Source: Phytophthora hibernalis (Eukaryota > Oomycota > Peronosporomycetes > Peronosporales > Peronosporaceae). From it: a DNA stretch of 64,000 nucleotides. Of this stretch, positions 46,165 to 58,247 are shown one piece after another. The DNA lies in assembly GCA_012656075.1 (NCBI GenBank), contig JAAKBF010000024.1, positions 248,001 through 312,000 on the forward strand, given 5' to 3'. Made by a program: the position numbers and the translations under genes. The notes beneath the pieces were generated by a model. It had not been told where the DNA came from. It saw only the letters and a program-made list of their open reading frames with translations, and searched no databases. Numbering within the stretch: position 1 is the stretch's first letter; the number at the start of each line of letters is the position of its first letter.

Positions 46165-46543
46165 GAACAGCAATAACGTAGGAGCAGGTTGCGTGCTGCA
46201 TGATTTCCAAATCGATGACATGCATAGTTGGGCGATTTCGTTCAGAATTTGTTCGTTTCAGATATAGGGACGAAATCAAAATACAGTATATACACCATGC
46301 TTCTATTCATAAGCCGGTGTCGACGTATTTGACAGCGTGGCTGCTACATAGTGCGGCGCGAGATGTTAAAGCGATCATGGTTGATCAGTCAACTTCCCGC
46401 AGTACATAAATGTACATCGTACTTATTACGGGCAATACGAAAACCGAGATTAGCCTGGGTTTAACATGTAGTATTTAACAACATATTAAGCGCCAGACAC
46501 AGGGTCAAAAAATGGCTAATAATCGCTTGAGGACGGGGGGTAA

Positions 46544-46678
46544 GTGAATGGGGCACTAGGAGTAGCACCATTAGGAGAGAGAGCATACAAGCTATGGACT
46601 TCTACGTACATAAACTGACTTTCGGATTTGTTTCCTACCCCTCATATCGACTATCAAGCTACGTCTGTATTCCCAATT
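46544..46678 (+). repeat. Copia-2 3' LTR, right part
   Basis: Resumes LTR homology with GGGCACTAGGAGTAG and GACTTTCGGATTTG, matching 40095-40225. Similarity ends near CCCAATTG. Confidence 0.7.
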
Positions 46679-47469
46679 GTATGCAAAGACTTAGGGAGCA
46701 TAATGACATTTCCCATTCAATCGCGTATTGGCTAGATCACTACTGTATTCGATAACATATAGAAGGTCATAACAATGTTACTCGGTACCAAATTTTGTAA
46801 CATATCATAACAGTACTTGGCGTAATAAGTGTACCCTACTTAACCCAAGTCAGATTAACCCGTTGAACCTGGGAAAGTACCGTACCCCCTCGAAGCCTAA
46901 CTGTAACGTGTGTTTGCGGGGACGGTTTTCATACTGAACGCTACATATTTCGGTAACATGTATAGTGGATAGACACAGGCTAAACCTACCACTGGGTCTA
47001 TCTTTATCGTGTGTGCTACATATCAATTGTGCCCAAATGTACACGATTCTAGGGTTAATGTGTATTTTGTGCAAAAGTACGGTGTAATTGTGTGATAGAG
47101 CGAAGCCAAGGCAAGACACATCAGTGAGCAGCGAGTGCACAGCCAACAACAGTAAGAACAGATGAATTGAGCTATATATGAACGAACACGCGCAACTGAT
47201 TGTTCAGTCTGTCATCTCCATGCCCATCCGCTTTGCTCCTTGCTCACCTCTGTCCATTTGGTTTTTGTTTACATTTACACCTTTATATTCCGGCTATTTT
47301 CGATTACGCGTACCCAATACAAACATAATAAAGCACACATCAAGTTCTTAAAATTTCAGCCAATGAGGGGCCTTCGCTGGGCTCAGCTGAGCGATAAAAT
47401 ACGTACTCCTAAGTACGATTGCATGTACACCACATCAATGTAATATAATCCACACCAACTTACCATAGT

Positions 47470-47950
47470 TTTGGCCAATGAGGGGCCTTCGCTGAGCTCG
47501 GCTGCTTGGAAGGACCTTTTTCAGCGAATGAGGCCCGCCTTCGGCGGCTACCTATTTTTTGAGATTTGGAGCCGCCGTCGCTATCGCTCGGCAGTAGGTT
47601 ACGCACGTGACAAACGCTCAGACGGACAGGTTACTCTACTACTACGACAGGTTACTCTACTACTTGTACAAGACTAGCCGAGTGCCGCCGCTACGCGGCG
47701 GTTAATATTTTTAGTTCATCGGGGTGATGCACCCGTTCCGCTCGCAGGGGCTCCCTACACTACTCACCAAAATAAATTACTTAAGGAAAGTATTGGGCGG
47801 GCCCTTCGGACCCGCAAATCACGGGGAATGGCGCGGCCTTCGCTTCGCTCGGACGCTTTATAGCCAATCTGGAGGCGCCGTCGCTTACGCTCGGCAGCAC
47901 GACGGCCGTGACCAACTGACAGACGGACAGGTTACTCTACTAGTTGTTTT
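47470..47950. repeat. Repeated module replacing the PB-2 transposase end
   Basis: A ~75-bp module with GCCGTCGCT, GCTCGGCAG and GACGGACAGGTTACTCTAC occurs at 47567-47641 and again at 47870-47940, a 303-bp period. GACAGGTTACTCTACTAC also recurs at 47649. GCCAATGAGGGGCCTTCGCTG is found at 47359 and 47473. Confidence 0.65.
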
Positions 47951-49820
47951 AGATCGCGTCGAACGATTCAATCGAGCTGCACACTACTGCCACTGCTCAA
48001 CATGTGCACGGCTCTGGTATCCCACCTCCCCAACACTCGCATCTCGGGCACTTGCAATGCGTCTGCTACGATGAAGGTCCCACGTTCATTACTTGCTGGA
48101 CGGTTCTTCGGGATCTTCGGTGGCTTCCTTTCGTCTCCCTTCTTCTTTTGAATTAGCTTTGTGCTGAGCCCTTGTCGATAAGTGCGCACTATTCCAATGC
48201 TGTAGAACCACACTGCCAGTAGCTGCATTCAAAGCGGCACAGAAGAGTAATTGCTTTCTGTGACCACTAGTCGCATTTCGCCGTTTTCAGGAGCGGAGGG
48301 GTAAAATACTTTCTGAAAGTTGCGTATGACGGCTGCAGGGCCGGACTTGTGGTCTGTGGAAATAGTCTCTCCTGCTCTATCCTTTTCGTGCAGTATAAAT
48401 CAAAGCTTCGTTAATATGTATGATACATGATAACACAACTTAGAGATAAAAACCTATGTGCCCGAAGACACACCCTCGACTCACCGAATGCAGTACGCGG
48501 TAGTAGAACAGCACAACATGAATAACTTCGGCCCCACTTGTTGGGTTTGTCCTTGCGATAAACACGCATCCGGTTGAGCGTAGATCTGGAGGGCAGCATC
48601 GTTTCGTCGAAGGCCATGATGACCGGAGGTTTGATACCAGTAACAAACCAGTCCTGAAGCGCGTCTATTACCGTTCGTAGTTTTAGGCTCTATCGTGCGC
48701 GGACCGCTGATCTTCATTGCGACTGAAATGCAGGTTACGCAAGATTTGCGTGAAGCAATCTCTCGTCATGAATTGACCAAAACAACCACGAGGAATCGCT
48801 CCCTCGTCCGTAGCCCGCCAATGATTCGCCAGTTTTTCCTTGTTTGACACTATGGACCGCGGCAGAATTAGACCGATAAAGACGCACAGATCCCTTGCTG
48901 TAATATCCGGTGACTTCAGCAGCTCTTCCCTTAAACGCTCTTGCGACTTGCTCGTTAACACAGGATTTTTCTTCTCGCGGGCTACTTGCTTTGCGTGTTG
49001 CCCTTCTAGCTTGGACTCAAAGTAGTCGTTCGACTCATCAGTAATTTCCTCCCACAGCGCAGGCTGCATAAAAAAGAATGCTCCAGTCGGTGTGGTCGAA
49101 GCTGCAATAGCTCTCGATATTGGCCCCGAGTCACCAGTGTACAAGCTTGGATAATTTTCAGGCAAAGAATTTGGCGGACGCGTCTTGTACAGTTTCATCC
49201 AGTAGTCGTACGGTGTGTATGTTGTTAGGTCGGACCTGCTCTTCACACCCATTTCCGTCCGAGAAGCGTCCGGAACTTCACCTGATGCACTGTTGGCCAC
49301 TCCACCCAAGCCTGAAAGTAGCCGTTCGTCGAATCGCATTTCTGGTGGAACCGGTAACTGCACATCATCAGCATCCAAGCCGTCGACGCACGAATGTCCG
49401 GCATCACCATCATCGTTCTAGGCGTCCAACTCAAACCTTGCAAATTTGCGCGGGTCATCGCTGTCAGCTATTTGATTTGGATCTTCTGCAAATATTGAAA
49501 TACCAGATACATGCTAGGAAAAGTGGTTCGCTTGTACATACATGGTACACAAACCATCGATGGAAGCATCACAGTCTCCGGCATCTTTTTTCCTCTTCGT
49601 TCTCCTCGGCCGCTGTTACGGATCCTCCTGCCTCAGCCTCGCTGTAGGCTTCATCTGAATGGTTCGTGTTGTTGCCAGTATCGGCCTCAGTAGTTGGTTT
49701 GCCGAACAATACATGTAACCAGTCTATTCGTGGTTCTTGCATTTTTGTCGTCTTCGTACTAAAAAGCAGATGCCCACCCACGATTAGAAAGTTCACTAAA
49801 TGGAGGCGTATTCCTAACAC
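47950..49820 (-). pseudogene. piggyBac transposase of PB-2, C-terminus missing
   Basis: Minus-strand frames in order: MQEPRIDWLHVLFGKP with an acidic tail, MDADDVQLPVPPEMRFDERL, SLPENYPSLYTGDSGP, ITARDLCVFIGLILPRSIVS, and FMTRDCFTQILRNLHFSRNE. The core has MAFDETMLPSRSTLNRMR with the first catalytic Asp. The second catalytic site reads RLVVTESNYSS, with Glu instead of Asp (near 48257). Then come FYSIGIVRTYRQGLS, PPKIPKNRPASNERG and VHMLSSGSSVQLD with an in-frame TGA. The third Asp box (GGVD) is absent because the gene stops at the 47.5-47.95 kb repeat module. A GTGAG splice donor follows TAYCIR. Confidence 0.85.
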
Positions 49821-50368
49821 GACTACAAGGCCACATCAAAGCAGCCAACGATCGGAGGATGTCATGTTGTCCTCGCGCGCGGTGGTCATACTTGAACACC
49901 CGCATCGACCACGCCAGACACATCTAGATCATCACCTACGGGGTTTTATTGCTTATCGCTAGCATTTTTGTTTCACCCATTTCCTTCAAGCAACATTCAG
50001 TGGGTTTGATGTTACCCGTGGCCGCTACGGTCGACATTCTCCTGGGTGGTTTCATTGTCAGCCGGTTATTAGGTATTACGGAAAAGTAACTTGATCTGAC
50101 TAAGCAGAGGTGTTATTTGGCTACACGTTCATCTAATAAAAGAATGGACACCCACCGATTTTGACTACAAAAATCTGACATGGATCTTATATAACAGGTC
50201 TATCAATTTCTAAGATTTTTAAAAACTGGCGTTCTACCAGACACAAGATTTTTAAAAGTAATTGCATAAAGAGTAAGAGGTTTTATTAAAGGATCGATTT
50301 CCTTTTAGGGAGAAAATCCAGAGAATATGTAAACTATAGTTTACCTAGGTGGCTCACAAACGGGTTAA

Positions 50369-52540
50369 TTCAACGTTATCTTCACTTTACCTCTGATTAT
50401 ATGGCCATGCTGGATCTAGCTATAAAACGGAGAGACATTTTAGCTGCAAAGCACAATAAAAACTAAATCAAATATATAGAAAGCTAAAGTAACTTGAAAT
50501 GTGTATGCAATTACTTTTACGATAGTAAAATCAAATTGAACATTGCTCTTATATGTTTAAAACTTTAATAGCAAGTGACCTTTTACCACTATCCTATAGA
50601 ATTCGAACATTACGGTAACGTTAGTGTTAGCCGCACACCGTTTGCTCAAAAACTATAATTAGTCATTTCGGTCGACGGAAATCTATTTGTATTGGTTCAG
50701 TGGCCATGATATCAATGGTCTATCAGGTTAGCTCAGCACGTAGAAAGCTACTACTAGTATTACATGCGTTATTCGATTGTGTTTGCTAAGCTCAAAATAA
50801 AAATTGCGAAGTCTCAACTTTGTATTTCATGTATTTACATTTTGCAGCACACATACCGGTACCTTTTTTAGAGATCAATCGCACCGTCCCTGTATCTTTG
50901 GGCGTCAAGGCCCGTAGACTCGCCATTTACGGCGAGCAGTTGTCGCATGCGGACCCAAAAGTCGACTTGGGCACGGAGGGCGTTCACTCCGTCGGCGTCG
51001 TCCGCTAGAGCGCGAGAAGACGGTCCGCGACCAAACTGAGGGCCGGACCCTTCTTCGTAGTTGTTTTGGCCATGGCGAAGTGGGTTGCTGGATCGCGTCA
51101 TCCCTGGCGTGAAAATTGAAGAGTAAGCTGAATCGGCAGTTGCCTCTTTCAACTGGCGCTGGATTGAAATTACTGAGTGATGTCGACCCGAACCATCAAC
51201 AGTTGGGTCAACTTCACTCAAAAAGATTCTTTGCGAAAATACGACACGGTAGCCTCCGTATCTGACTCAAGAATTGCGAGAAAATAAGCTGAAAGGTGGC
51301 CTCGACTAGGCCGGGCTCATGATTCGTGGCCAGAAAGATGTGCGAGGCAAGCGATAACGGAGAGATCGGCAGGGCCAAAGCTTGGCAGTTTTACGATTTA
51401 CTACCAAGACGGTGAAGCTCGTGAAAGCGGCGCAATGGTGTAGCGTCTCGACGGTGGACTTCACGGGAATGGCAATCTACCTACCGACGGCGGTGTACTG
51501 GCGAGAGATGCTGTTGGTCGTGCGCGGCGCGGTGCTTTGGACCATTATTCAACCGGTGCGAGGGTGACCATGCGGCTGTTCTCTGCACTAAGCTTCATCG
51601 TCTACAAATGGACGCGTCTGCTGAAAATCTGCGTGCGGCGCTATCGTCGCTCCATCAACGGCGCCGTGCTGAAGAGCAAGCGTCGCAGCGATAGGCGGTG
51701 GTCCATGTACGAAGCTATGTTGGCGACTCCCATGGTGGTACCGGAGGCAAGGAAGGAGTACGCGAACGGACTCAGTCGCTTACTGCACAAGTGGCTAGAT
51801 GCGTTCCTCGCGTACTAGGGCGTCTTCCTACCTAAACGGGCTGGACAACAATGGTGAAATACGGGCAAGAAATTCGTCTGGCGGGCCGACGCACGGTTGG
51901 CCGTGCTTGGTGTTTCCTACGCTGGCTCTGGGCGATGGTTTCGCTGGTCGTGTACGCGGTGGTGTTCTCGATCGTGACTGCGTACGACTTTATGGAATGG
52001 ACGTCGAAGCTTGGTCGGGAGGATGCCCCGAGTGGCCATGTTGAACTCGGTGGCAACCGTCTCGGCGGTGGGTCGAACCGACCTCTGATTGGCGCCTCGC
52101 TTGCTAATCAACTACTAGAAGAACAACATGATGACGATGAGCGCGGGGACGTGCCAACCCGAATCAGATCTACTGGATGATGTAGCCATCCTAGAATAGC
52201 CACCCTACCCCAATCCGAACCCACGGAACGATTACTGGCCGGTCCGAGTGGCTCGTCCTGTGATGACTGCTGGCGGATCAAAGGCGCGGCGTGATGACTC
52301 GGATGGAAGTCGTTCGCAGTGTGCAGAGTATACGTGTATGTGAAGCTGTACGGCAGCCCGGAAGGGTGTCGTGGGAGCCCGAACAGCTTGAAGGAAGCTG
52401 GCAAGCCCACGAAAGAAGTGAGACCCTGTAAGAAAGGTAAGTACGGCAGCAACCGTAGTGCTGGCTGTCCAAGGTTTTCAGTCAGTTGTGAATCTACCTG
52501 GTTCCTGACAACAATTTTGCATTTTATTTTGCTTTAGTGT
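50369..52540. other. Unclassified, with overlapping frames but no firm gene
   Basis: A 117-codon minus frame (50868-51221) and plus frames at 51382-52180 look partly protein-like (VDFWVRMRQLLAVNGES; LRAALSSLHQRRRAEEQ; QEIRLAGRRTVGRAW) but change frame often. They could be decayed gag sequence. No domain can be named. Confidence 0.3.
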
Positions 52541-53276
52541 AGCTGTCCGACTTGCCGTCGTCGTCGAAGTCCTAGTACTTGCACTTTCGATACCGCGCCA
52601 GACCGTCCAGAACCAGAACTACTCGCGACATAAAGTAGGCCGGATATCAATCGGGTACGGGTATTAGGTGGCGTTAGGATATCCTAAATAGCAATAATAT
52701 ACCTCACTTAAAAATCAAGGCATCAGCTCTAGTTTTATTTTTATTAGTCGGAGGCTGAGATAGTACCTACTCGCCACAGGATAAATATTTTAAAAAAGAA
52801 ATAAAACATAACTAGTTCAGATAACTTAAATAAATACTTTGTTGAACTGTTCTATAAGTAAGTAGGTTAGGTCGACGTGACGTGAAAGGACGTGATTGAA
52901 TATAGACATAGCGCATAAATGCCTTGCAGCTGCTCTGCAGATAATGCGTTTACCCGGGAAGCTCGGTATATTTAGCTTATGGAGCAACGCGCCTCCCTTT
53001 AAAAATATTAGTGCCGCGCCGCTATCACCGAATTTAGGAGTACGAATCGGTGTTTTGTCGTTTAATCCACCGAATTTAAAACAAATCGGTCGTTTCAGTT
53101 ACGTATACCTTTTAATAAAATTAGGGTTATAGGAAATCACAATTTGATTGTGACGTTAAAAAAGTCAGAGTCATGGACACCTCATAGACGTAGTCGATGA
53201 TGAAATACCGGTACATGTACTGTCACAACAAAAATATGTGGATAGGCAGAGCATTATACGGAATATCATCAGTGCT
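52541..53276. other. No recognisable gene
   Basis: AT-rich, with short chance frames only. Near 53235 it shares ATGTGGATAGGCAGAG with 16490. Confidence 0.35.
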
Positions 53277-53470
53277 GACATGCAATCATGCACATGTTCG
53301 CAAACACTGATGGCGTGCATGACATGCAATCATGCACATGTTCGCAAACACTGATGGCGTGCATGTATCTAGATGAATCATCAGTGATGACATGCAATCA
53401 TGCACATGTTCGCAAACACTGATGGCGTGCATGTATCTAGATGAATCATCAGTGATGACATGAAAGTGCA
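53277..53470. repeat. Tandem repeat, units of 44, 68 and 68 bp
   Basis: GACATGCAATCATGCACATG starts units at 53277, 53321 and 53389, and a partial unit starts at 53457. The first unit lacks the 24-bp tail GTATCTAGATGAATCATCAG plus four bases. The units are almost identical, so the array is young. Each unit includes CGCAAACACTGATGGCGTGC. Confidence 0.9.
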
Positions 53471-55815
53471 TCGTTCTACGTCAACAGCGTTTGCGAAAAT
53501 ATGCAGCGCGGTTCGCGAAGTAATGAACTAAGCTAAAACGAGGGTGATTAGAGTAATTAATAAGACAGGTCTTACCAATTGCTATTAACTATTTGGCTAT
53601 AAACCCAACGCTCCAGCAACTTAAATTACCCAAGAGCCCTAAACCTCCCTCCGTGTCAAATATCGAGCCTGTTCGTCTGACCCTGGTCATGCAGCGCTGT
53701 GATCTTGCCGGCCGAACCGGGCGATTTTGGTTTGTTTTCAAGTTATAGGGATTTTCGCCTGGCTTTAACAAATTAATTGGTCACATGTCATATAACTTGA
53801 CTACAGTATGTTTTGCTGTAATGATATGATCAAAAATGTGTATTATAAACAACCCACATTTTTGGGATTAGAAAGGAAATTACTAGTGGTACAAACCACC
53901 GATCCCCCTGAGAAAGAGGTGAACCCATCTCGCTCGGCAAACCGAAACAACGCCTGCGAGTTACCAAAGGATCCGTGCGCGAAGCACACGGGCTTATATG
54001 TTAAACCCAGGACCAAGCAGGTTCACGCCTAGATCGGCTCAAGGTTGTGTCACAGCTCTCAGGGTTTTCAAGGGTGTGGATCGTGTCGGTATCTTCGACT
54101 TTCATGATTTGTAGCAGGATGACATCCCTCCTCAATACGACTTGAAAGTTTATACGCTGTAGACAAAGGGACCAGGTCCCCATACAAGTATTAAGTTTCA
54201 GTAGATTCTGGTTTGTACCTGTAACACGCGTCAGTTAGAAATGGCATACATCACCTTTGAATCTTCAGCATTTTCCAGGTTGAAATCGTCTGGCGGCGTT
54301 GTATTAATCATACCCTAGAAAAATATAACTATTTCGCCTACACCTACGAATACCGGGCAATAACCAAAGGGATATGGCGGTGTCTTGAGCAACACACACA
54401 CTACTGTAAAGCAGTGCACCGTACCGTATAATATAATATTGTGTTTGAACTTACTAGTACTACTGCAGTAAAAGAAAAATGAAAAGATAAAATCCAAAAT
54501 GTTGCTGGAACGGTCTGGATAAATCATCTGCTGCAGGTAAAATACGATTATAAGTGGTATCGAATCATAAAGGTGTTTTGTCCAAATCTTCTGCGGATGG
54601 GTCAACCGTCACAAATATAATAAATATCTTCCCGTACCGGTATACTAAATATAGCACGCATTTGAAGCTCATTTGATTAAGTATTCAAATCGTATAGGAA
54701 AGGTATCAGAAATGCACGGATTCAGACCTCGTTGCAATCCCTTGTAGACTCTGGATAAAAATCAAGAGAACAAAGCCGTGCGTTGCACGCACTGAAATTT
54801 AGACGAAAAGACAGATACGACAAGACTGGAGTTGCTACACAAAGGCTGGAAAAAGTAAGGAGAAGGGCAAACCGCGCACGCAACGAATGCAACTAATGGC
54901 AAGTCTTCGTGCAACACACAGGAACTTCGCAGATTAGCCTTCTCCTTAGTAACCTCTCCTGCATCCAAATCCAAATCCACGTGTCGACGTTCCAATCAAA
55001 GGCGTCGAGCAGACGAATGCAGAACCAAAGCCGCAAAAGACCGTGCTTTGTGGCTGCTGGCGGCCGCTGTGTCGGCCTGCTGCGCCTGTTCGCGCCCCAG
55101 ACTTAGAGTGCACTTCATCTTCACATGCTATAGACGTCGCACACGCACCAACTCCTCCGCGGAGAAGATTGAAATGCGTCGACGACGACATGTACGACAT
55201 AAGTGACTTTTCGAACATCCACCATTTGGCGCTATTCCAATATGTTCAGGCTCGAAGAAGTTGCTCTCACAGTGAAATGAACCAATAACCTAATGATTGT
55301 CAATGTGCTTCCATCAGATTGTAACTTGGCACCACTGCATGCACTGCCTAGTGAGGGGTCAACTTGATTGGTACTATACCAGGTACAGGGCGAGCCCCAA
55401 TGCTAGCATCAAAGTACATGTACTTAGTGCCGCTGATATGTTGCCAACATATAACGTGAGTAGCTACGCGAACGCCCAGATTAGTGTGGACTATCGGTAT
55501 GTAGCAATGTAGCCGACATTGCCAAGATCTGAAAACTAGCTTACAATTTTCATTTTGTGACTTGGAAATCTTGGGATATTAAAAAGTCTCGGTCAGTATT
55601 ATTTTAGTACCGCACCCTGGGCATTGTGTTTAATCACTAAACTTTAGGGGCAATGTTTGCACCGCTACATAGAACGACAGTGAATTGGGCCGTTCAAGAA
55701 TTTACGCCACGTACCGGTACGTACAGTAATCTGCATGAATAGGCAACGCCTGATATATATGGGTTGACAGAGTGTATAAGGAGTAAGGCGAGCAACCTTA
55801 ACGTTTCGTGGGGTG
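53471..55815. other. No firm gene
   Basis: A plus-strand frame to 55288 reads NPNPRVDVPIKGVEQTNAEP and then RRRLKCVDDDMYDISDF; it may be the end of a lost gene but has no known domain. The rest is AT-rich with short frames. Confidence 0.3.
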
Positions 55816-56134
55816 TAATGCGTCCTATAATCGTTCCTAAAGTGTCCTAACTGTCCTACAGCTTGAAAATACGGGTGCTGGTATGCATGACCAGGCCTTG
55901 CAATTGCATGGGGCGGCCACTCGCGTGTTGGCACTCGCCTGCGGACTTTTCGACGGCGCAAGTCCTCGGCTTCGGCCAGGCGCGGTGACTAGGAAAATAT
56001 CTAGCTGTCAGGGCAACACTCCGGCCCACGCGCCGACCACGCAGACCTCCGCTTCGCTGCGGTTGCAAACGGCCTCATAAAGACAGCAATTTTAGGACGA
56101 TAGGACACTTTAAGACGGATTATAGGACGCATTA
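55816..56134. mobile_element. Mariner-type MITE (319 bp)
   Basis: Inverted ends of about 45 bp start ATGCGTCCTATAATC and share TAAAGTGTCCTA. They are bordered by TA on both sides (55816-55817 and 56133-56134), the target duplication of Tc1/mariner elements. The interior is GC-rich and non-coding. Confidence 0.8.
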
Positions 56135-56486
56135 TCTCCTACCTTTTCTTATTCACGCAGATTACTGTACTCCCTAAATTGCAGCTATTGTGGTTTACAT
56201 ACACGAGTGCTTAGATAAATACATGTATCCCTTGGTGCAGAGTTACGGAGATGGGTGAAGATTATGCTACGATAGGTTTAAATTTCCAATTAAACCTTCC
56301 TACTTCGAAGTACATCCCAGTGAACCGATAGAGATACACATTAGGATCGGCTGGGTAGAAAACAACGAACATTCCTCCGTATCTAATAAATTGTAATGGT
56401 CGTCCTACCGGTACCTGTATCGAGAAGCTCCCGTTCTGCATCCTAATTACTTATCAAAATCCCCTCGAGTGTTCTCAAGGATAACG

Positions 56487-58247
56487 ATGCGCCTGGGATG
56501 TATTGGACTGCTACACGTAGCTGCTGCACTGCTGGTCAGTACAAATACGGCAGCAGCGGAGAAGGCCTCGAAGATTTTTCACCCACACTCCCAGATTTTG
56601 GCACGTTCACTCACCGCGAACCACAAACAATTCAACACCAGTGATTATCCCCACTTTCAAGAAAATGACGTCGACGACGAGAGAGTGAAGCTTCCTGGCT
56701 CCGTTATTGAAAAGGCTAAAGCGTTGGTTTCGCCAGTCACTTCCGAGAAACTCCTTGCCTGGCTGAACAGCGGAAATCCATCGACGACGTTTTCATTCGT
56801 ATGCAGCTCACTAAGGCTGGAGATAAACTACTCAACTACCCACAGTTCACGATGTGGCTCACGTATGTGGATGATTTCACTGCCAAGAATCCTGGCAAGA
56901 CAACGTCTGCGATCGCTACACTTACGACTCACTATGGCGACGAAGCGGTCGCAAACATTCTCGACGCTGCAAAGAAGATCGCGGGAACGAGAGAAGTAGC
57001 CACCAAGTTGGAGGCTGCGCAAATGCAGACTTGGCTGGCAAGCGGAAAAACGACTGACGATGTTTTCAAACTCCTGAAGCTTAACAAGGCAGGGGACGAC
57101 ATTCTGAGCAACCCGGTCTTCACGTCTTGGACTACGTACCTGAAGATTTTCAACACAGCCCATCCCGATCAAAAGACAAACACCTTCGCGAAATTGACAT
57201 CGCAATACGGAGAACTCGGTCTAGCTCGGGCTGTTGAAGCTGCTTTGAAGGTCAAGAGTTCCTCCGCCATCGCGAAAACAGTCCAAGCCGAGCAGTTCGA
57301 GCGCTGGATGACCAAAAACAGTGCCGGGTGATGTTTTCGCGATCTTGGGACTTAGTAAAGCCGGTGACAAGCTTCTTGAAAGCCCTCTGTTGAACACCTT
57401 CTCCAAGTACATGAAAATTTACAACAAGCGGAACCCTGATCAAGAAACCACCTTGATAGCGACGCTAAAGACTCACTATGGGGATATTGGTGTAGTCAAG
57501 CTACTCGAAGCGTGGAAAACGTCCCCAGTACGTCTAACATCGCCACAAACTTGGAAGATGCGCTGTACAAATTCTGGATTGGCGGCCGGAATAGCCCGGA
57601 AGACATATTCACAACGTTAGGCCTCGAGAATTCTGGCAAAAACCTGCTTTCCAGCCCACTTTTTACCACGTTTACAAAATTCTCGGATGCCTATCACACC
57701 AAGAAACCCAACATCAAGATGACAACAAATTGGATTATAAGGGCCCACTACGACGACTTTGATGTCGCGAAAATGATTCTTGCAGCGGAAAAAATACGGG
57801 AGGACAGAGCGCTGGAAAACGCATGGAGGGGGTACTCTTCAAAGACTGGATGAGTTCTCCCGATGACGCGTTTAAAGCACTCAAACTTGACCAAGTAAGG
57901 CCTTCAAAGCTGTTTGAAAGCCCAATGTTCGTTTATTGGATGAAGTACATGGACGATTTCCACAAGGCTTTCCCCGGTAAGAATATTCATCGGACCATAT
58001 TAGCGACGGCCTACAAGGACGAAGATCTGCTAAAGGTGATTAAAGCGGCACAAAAAACCCGAAGACGAAGGAACTTGGGAACAAGTTGGAAACGGAGATG
58101 TTCAAGCAGTTCATCTTCGCAGAAAAACAACCGATCGTTGTTGCCAAACTTCTAAACGTGAAGCAAAAGACCGATGCGAACTGGAAATTTTGGAAGACGT
58201 ACATGCAGGACTACCACAAGTTCCACCTGAGGCAGATCACGACCTGA
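56487..58247 (+). pseudogene. Long RxLR-like effector with tandem LWY modules, multiply frameshifted
   Basis: ATG 56487 opens a signal peptide (MRLGCIGLLHVAAALLVST). RSLT at residues 40-43 is a degenerate RxLR, and DDER follows at 63-66. The rest is about five and a half tandem helical modules of roughly 90 residues. Each has the LWY pattern, for example LTKAGDKLL, then PQFTMWLTYVDDF, then TLTTHYGDEA; later modules read LNKAGDDIL, LSKAGDKLL and LENSGKNLL with W or F and Y in register. The stop is TGA 58245-58247. The frame changes about five times, near 56774, 57315, 57508, 57822 and 58060, and most changes lie in A or G runs. Protein-level conservation across all frames suggests recent damage or sequencing indels. 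Confidence 0.8.

Larger units (their letters stand above)
44462..46543 (+). mobile_element. piggyBac-type element (PB-3) inserted in Copia-2 3' LTR
   Basis: The left end is TTAA then CTTCCCCCCCGTCCTCAA. The right end is TTGAGGACGGGGGG then TAAG. The inverted ends match over 17 of 18 bases. The right TTAA appears to have lost one T. Continuity of the LTR across the insert (GCATG to GTGAATGG against the intact 5' LTR) defines the insertion. Only a fragment of transposase is inside. Confidence 0.75.
39765..46678 (+). mobile_element. Ty1/Copia retrotransposon (Copia-2), rearranged and interrupted
   Basis: Related LTR-like ends lie at about 39765-40225 and at 44150-44461 plus 46544-46678; both contain AGTGACACGAACGTGG and CGTATTGACGAGACCAA. 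Between them are gag (plus), a protease-integrase block (minus) and RT-RNase H (plus). A piggyBac-type element of about 2.1 kb splits the 3' LTR. Without that insert the element is about 4.8 kb, normal for Copia. LTR limits are approximate. Confidence 0.8.
46855..50368 (-). mobile_element. piggyBac-type element (PB-2)
   Basis: TTAACCCGTT at 46855 is mirrored by AACGGGTTAA ending at 50368, giving TTAA on both sides and six further inverted bases. Transposase fragments on the minus strand lie inside. The inverted ends diverge after ten bases, so the limits are less certain than for PB-1. Confidence 0.65.

Noticed and set aside
53277..53470. Regular repeats considered as a CRISPR array
   Set aside because: Units are contiguous tandem copies without unique spacers, in a eukaryotic context.
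54946..55218. Gly/Ser-rich minus frame
   Set aside because: Opposite strand of a slightly more protein-like plus frame; neither has a recognisable domain.
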